Shown: positions 6,494 to 7,554 of the stretch, in pieces
Layout: each line of letters opens with the position of its first letter
Position numbering within the stretch: position 1 is the stretch's first letter
DNA from: Longimonas sp046498435
GTDB taxonomy: Bacteria; Bacteroidota; Rhodothermia; Rhodothermales; Salinibacteraceae
DNA length: 7,554 nucleotides
Direction of reading: 5' to 3'
Assembly (NCBI RefSeq): GCF_046498435.1
Contig: NZ_JAWOAR010000332.1
Span: forward strand, 1-7,554
Notes under the pieces: generated by a model
Seen by the model: the letters and a program-made list of their open reading frames with translations, nothing else
Told to the model about the DNA's origin: nothing
Databases searched by the model: none
Position numbers and translations under genes: made by a program

Positions 6494-7231
6494 CTATTCT
6501 TTAAAACGATAACCGACACCCTTGACGGTTTCAATAAGCGCACTGCCTATCTTTTCGCGAATCTTGCGAATATGCACGTCTACGGTGCGGTCAACCACGT
6601 AGACATCGGGTCCCCACACGTTATCCAGGATTTTTTGACGCGAGAAGACCTTGCCGGGATGCGAGGCCAGAAAGTACAACAGTTCAAACTCTTTACGCGG
6701 AAGCCGCATCTCTTTCTGCTGGCCGTCGTCTTGCTCCTGATACACCAGGTAGCGGTCGCGATCTATCGTGAGTGAGTGCACCACTAACTGATTCGGAGGG
6801 GTGTCATACCGTTGTACGCTACGCAGCAACGCCTTTGCCTGGCTAATGATAACAGAGACCGACACCGGCTTGCTGATGTAGATATCGGCTCCTACGTCGA
6901 GGCCTGCCACCTGATCGTCTTCTTCAGAGCGCGCCGTAAGCATCATAATAGGGGTCGTCCGCAAATGTGCATCCTTGCGTACACGGCGGCACACCTCGAT
7001 GCCATCCAGACGCGGCATCATAACATCTAACACAATAAGATCGGGCCCATGCTCGCGCGCCTGCTCCAATGCCTCTATGCCATCGCGTGCCAGCACAGTG
7101 TTAAAGCCCTCGTCTTGCAGATTGTACTCCAACAGGCTTAGCAGATCCTCCTCATCGTCAACGACAAGGACAAGCGGGTCGTTGGTCGTCGAGGTATCGG
7201 AGGAACGCTCTTCGGTAACAGAGGCAGTCAC
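6494..7231 (-). CDS. phoB: Response regulator, OmpR/PhoB family (PhoB-like)
   Basis: This is a cytoplasmic transcription factor, expected to be phosphorylated by a PhoR-type kinase and to activate the pst genes. The protein is 245 residues. The receiver domain (about 20-138) has the acidic pair Asp25-Asp26, phospho-acceptor Asp69 (LIVLDVMMP), Thr99 (MMLTARSEEDD) and Lys121 (ISKP). A winged-helix DNA-binding domain follows (about 148-245), with LPRKEFELLYFLASHPGKVFSR and VYVVDRTVDVHIRKIREKIG, then ETVKGVGYRFKE. These blocks match E. coli PhoB closely. The start is GTG at 7231; no ATG lies between it and the conserved core, and an in-frame TAA lies 48 nt upstream of it. Its first 18 residues are polar, rich in Ser, Thr and Glu/Asp. 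The function call rests on sequence plus its place directly ahead of pstS. No phoR gene is seen on either side within the window. Confidence 0.92.
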   Translation of the reverse strand: MTASVTEERSSDTSTTNDPLVLVVDDEEDLLSLLEYNLQDEGFNTVLARDGIEALEQAREHGPDLIVLDVMMPRLDGIEVCRRVRKDAHLRTTPIMMLTARSEEDDQVAGLDVGADIYISKPVSVSVIISQAKALLRSVQRYDTPPNQLVVHSLTIDRDRYLVYQEQDDGQQKEMRLPRKEFELLYFLASHPGKVFSRQKILDNVWGPDVYVVDRTVDVHIRKIREKIGSALIETVKGVGYRFKE

Positions 7232-7554
7232 AGGCAGCCGGTGAGTTTGTTTGCTGATGCGTGGGCCACCTTCCCTTTACCTTTCAGAGACGCATCGGTT
7301 GTTATGCAACTTTTATCATACGGTGCTCTTCCGTTCAACTGCATTCGATTCAACCAATTTGGGCGGATGCGAAGGCGGTGCTTCCTACCTGCATTTCACA
7401 CGTGCGTCTCACCAAATTGCGTGTAGTGCTGTGTCAACCCTGAAAGATTGGGTTCAGATGCGTATTTTCCCCTCCATCCTACCCTTCCTCCCCGGGGAGG
7501 CTAGTCCTTGCACATAACTTTCTCTCTGATATTTTGTTAGCCAGAGCTTTGTTT
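7232..7554. other. Non-coding upstream region of phoB
   Basis: No gene is supportable in these 323 nt: the short plus-strand frames have no recognisable protein features. The stretch should hold the phoB promoter, but I find no convincing -35/-10 or Bacteroidota-type -33/-7 pair. Visible elements are GATGCGT at 7256-7262 and 7457-7463, its complement ACGCATC at 7290-7296, GTTGAA twice 15 bp apart on the minus strand (7349-7354 and 7334-7339), an inverted pair CAATTTGG/CCAAATTG (7355-7362 and 7412-7419), and a palindrome near the right end. Whether another gene begins just beyond 7554 cannot be seen. Confidence 0.6.
7487..7500. repeat. 14-bp perfect palindrome CCTCCCCGGGGAGG
   Basis: The sequence equals its own reverse complement over 14 bases. 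As RNA it could fold only into a 5-bp stem with a CCGG loop, and neither side has a T-run, so a terminator is unlikely. It could be an operator half-site pair about 256 nt upstream of the phoB start, or chance in a C-rich stretch. Confidence 0.4.

Noticed and set aside
7409..7437. Perfect TTGACA on the minus strand (7437-7432) as a phoB -35 box
   Set aside because: No TATAAT-like -10 or TAnnTTTG element at a suitable distance; about 17 bp downstream the sequence is TGGTGA.

Overview
The window is an ordinary bacterial chromosomal segment. It holds a phosphate-acquisition cluster on the minus strand and the ends of two unrelated metabolic genes on the plus strand. The DNA is moderately GC-rich. 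Nearly all starts lack a convincing Shine-Dalgarno sequence, and several proteins have acidic or Ser/Thr/Asp-rich tails. These traits fit a member of the Bacteroidota/Rhodothermota lineage, perhaps a halophile such as a Salinibacter relative. That placement is inference from style, not from a marker gene.

Plus strand, 1-1577: the 3' two-thirds of anmK (anhydro-N-acetylmuramic acid kinase, cell-wall recycling) runs in from the left edge. Its stop codon lies inside a perfect 8-bp hairpin. It is followed by a complete tesB-type acyl-CoA thioesterase II gene. tesB converges on phoU with 18 nt between the stop codons.

Minus strand, 7231 down to 1596: phoB - pstS - pstC - pstA - pstB - phoU. PhoB is an OmpR/PhoB-family response regulator. 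PstS is a lipoprotein phosphate-binding protein, PstC and PstA are the membrane permeases, PstB is the ATPase, and PhoU is the negative regulator that links transporter state to the sensor kinase. Together they form the high-affinity Pst phosphate importer with its output regulator. The partner kinase PhoR is not in the window. pstC and pstA overlap by 1 nt (TAATG). The other junctions have gaps of 54-174 nt.

Two non-coding elements stand out. A 12-bp perfect GC-rich hairpin sits between pstS and pstC and probably sets the PstS:permease ratio. An array of 14-bp direct repeats lies about 100-140 nt upstream of pstS and is a candidate regulator-binding site. The right-hand 323 nt (7232-7554) is the non-coding phoB upstream region, with small repeats but no gene I can support. 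I see no mobile element, CRISPR array, tRNA, rRNA or new multi-gene system. The most interesting points are the regulatory DNA and a PhoB receiver domain that has lost the usual dimer salt-bridge residues.
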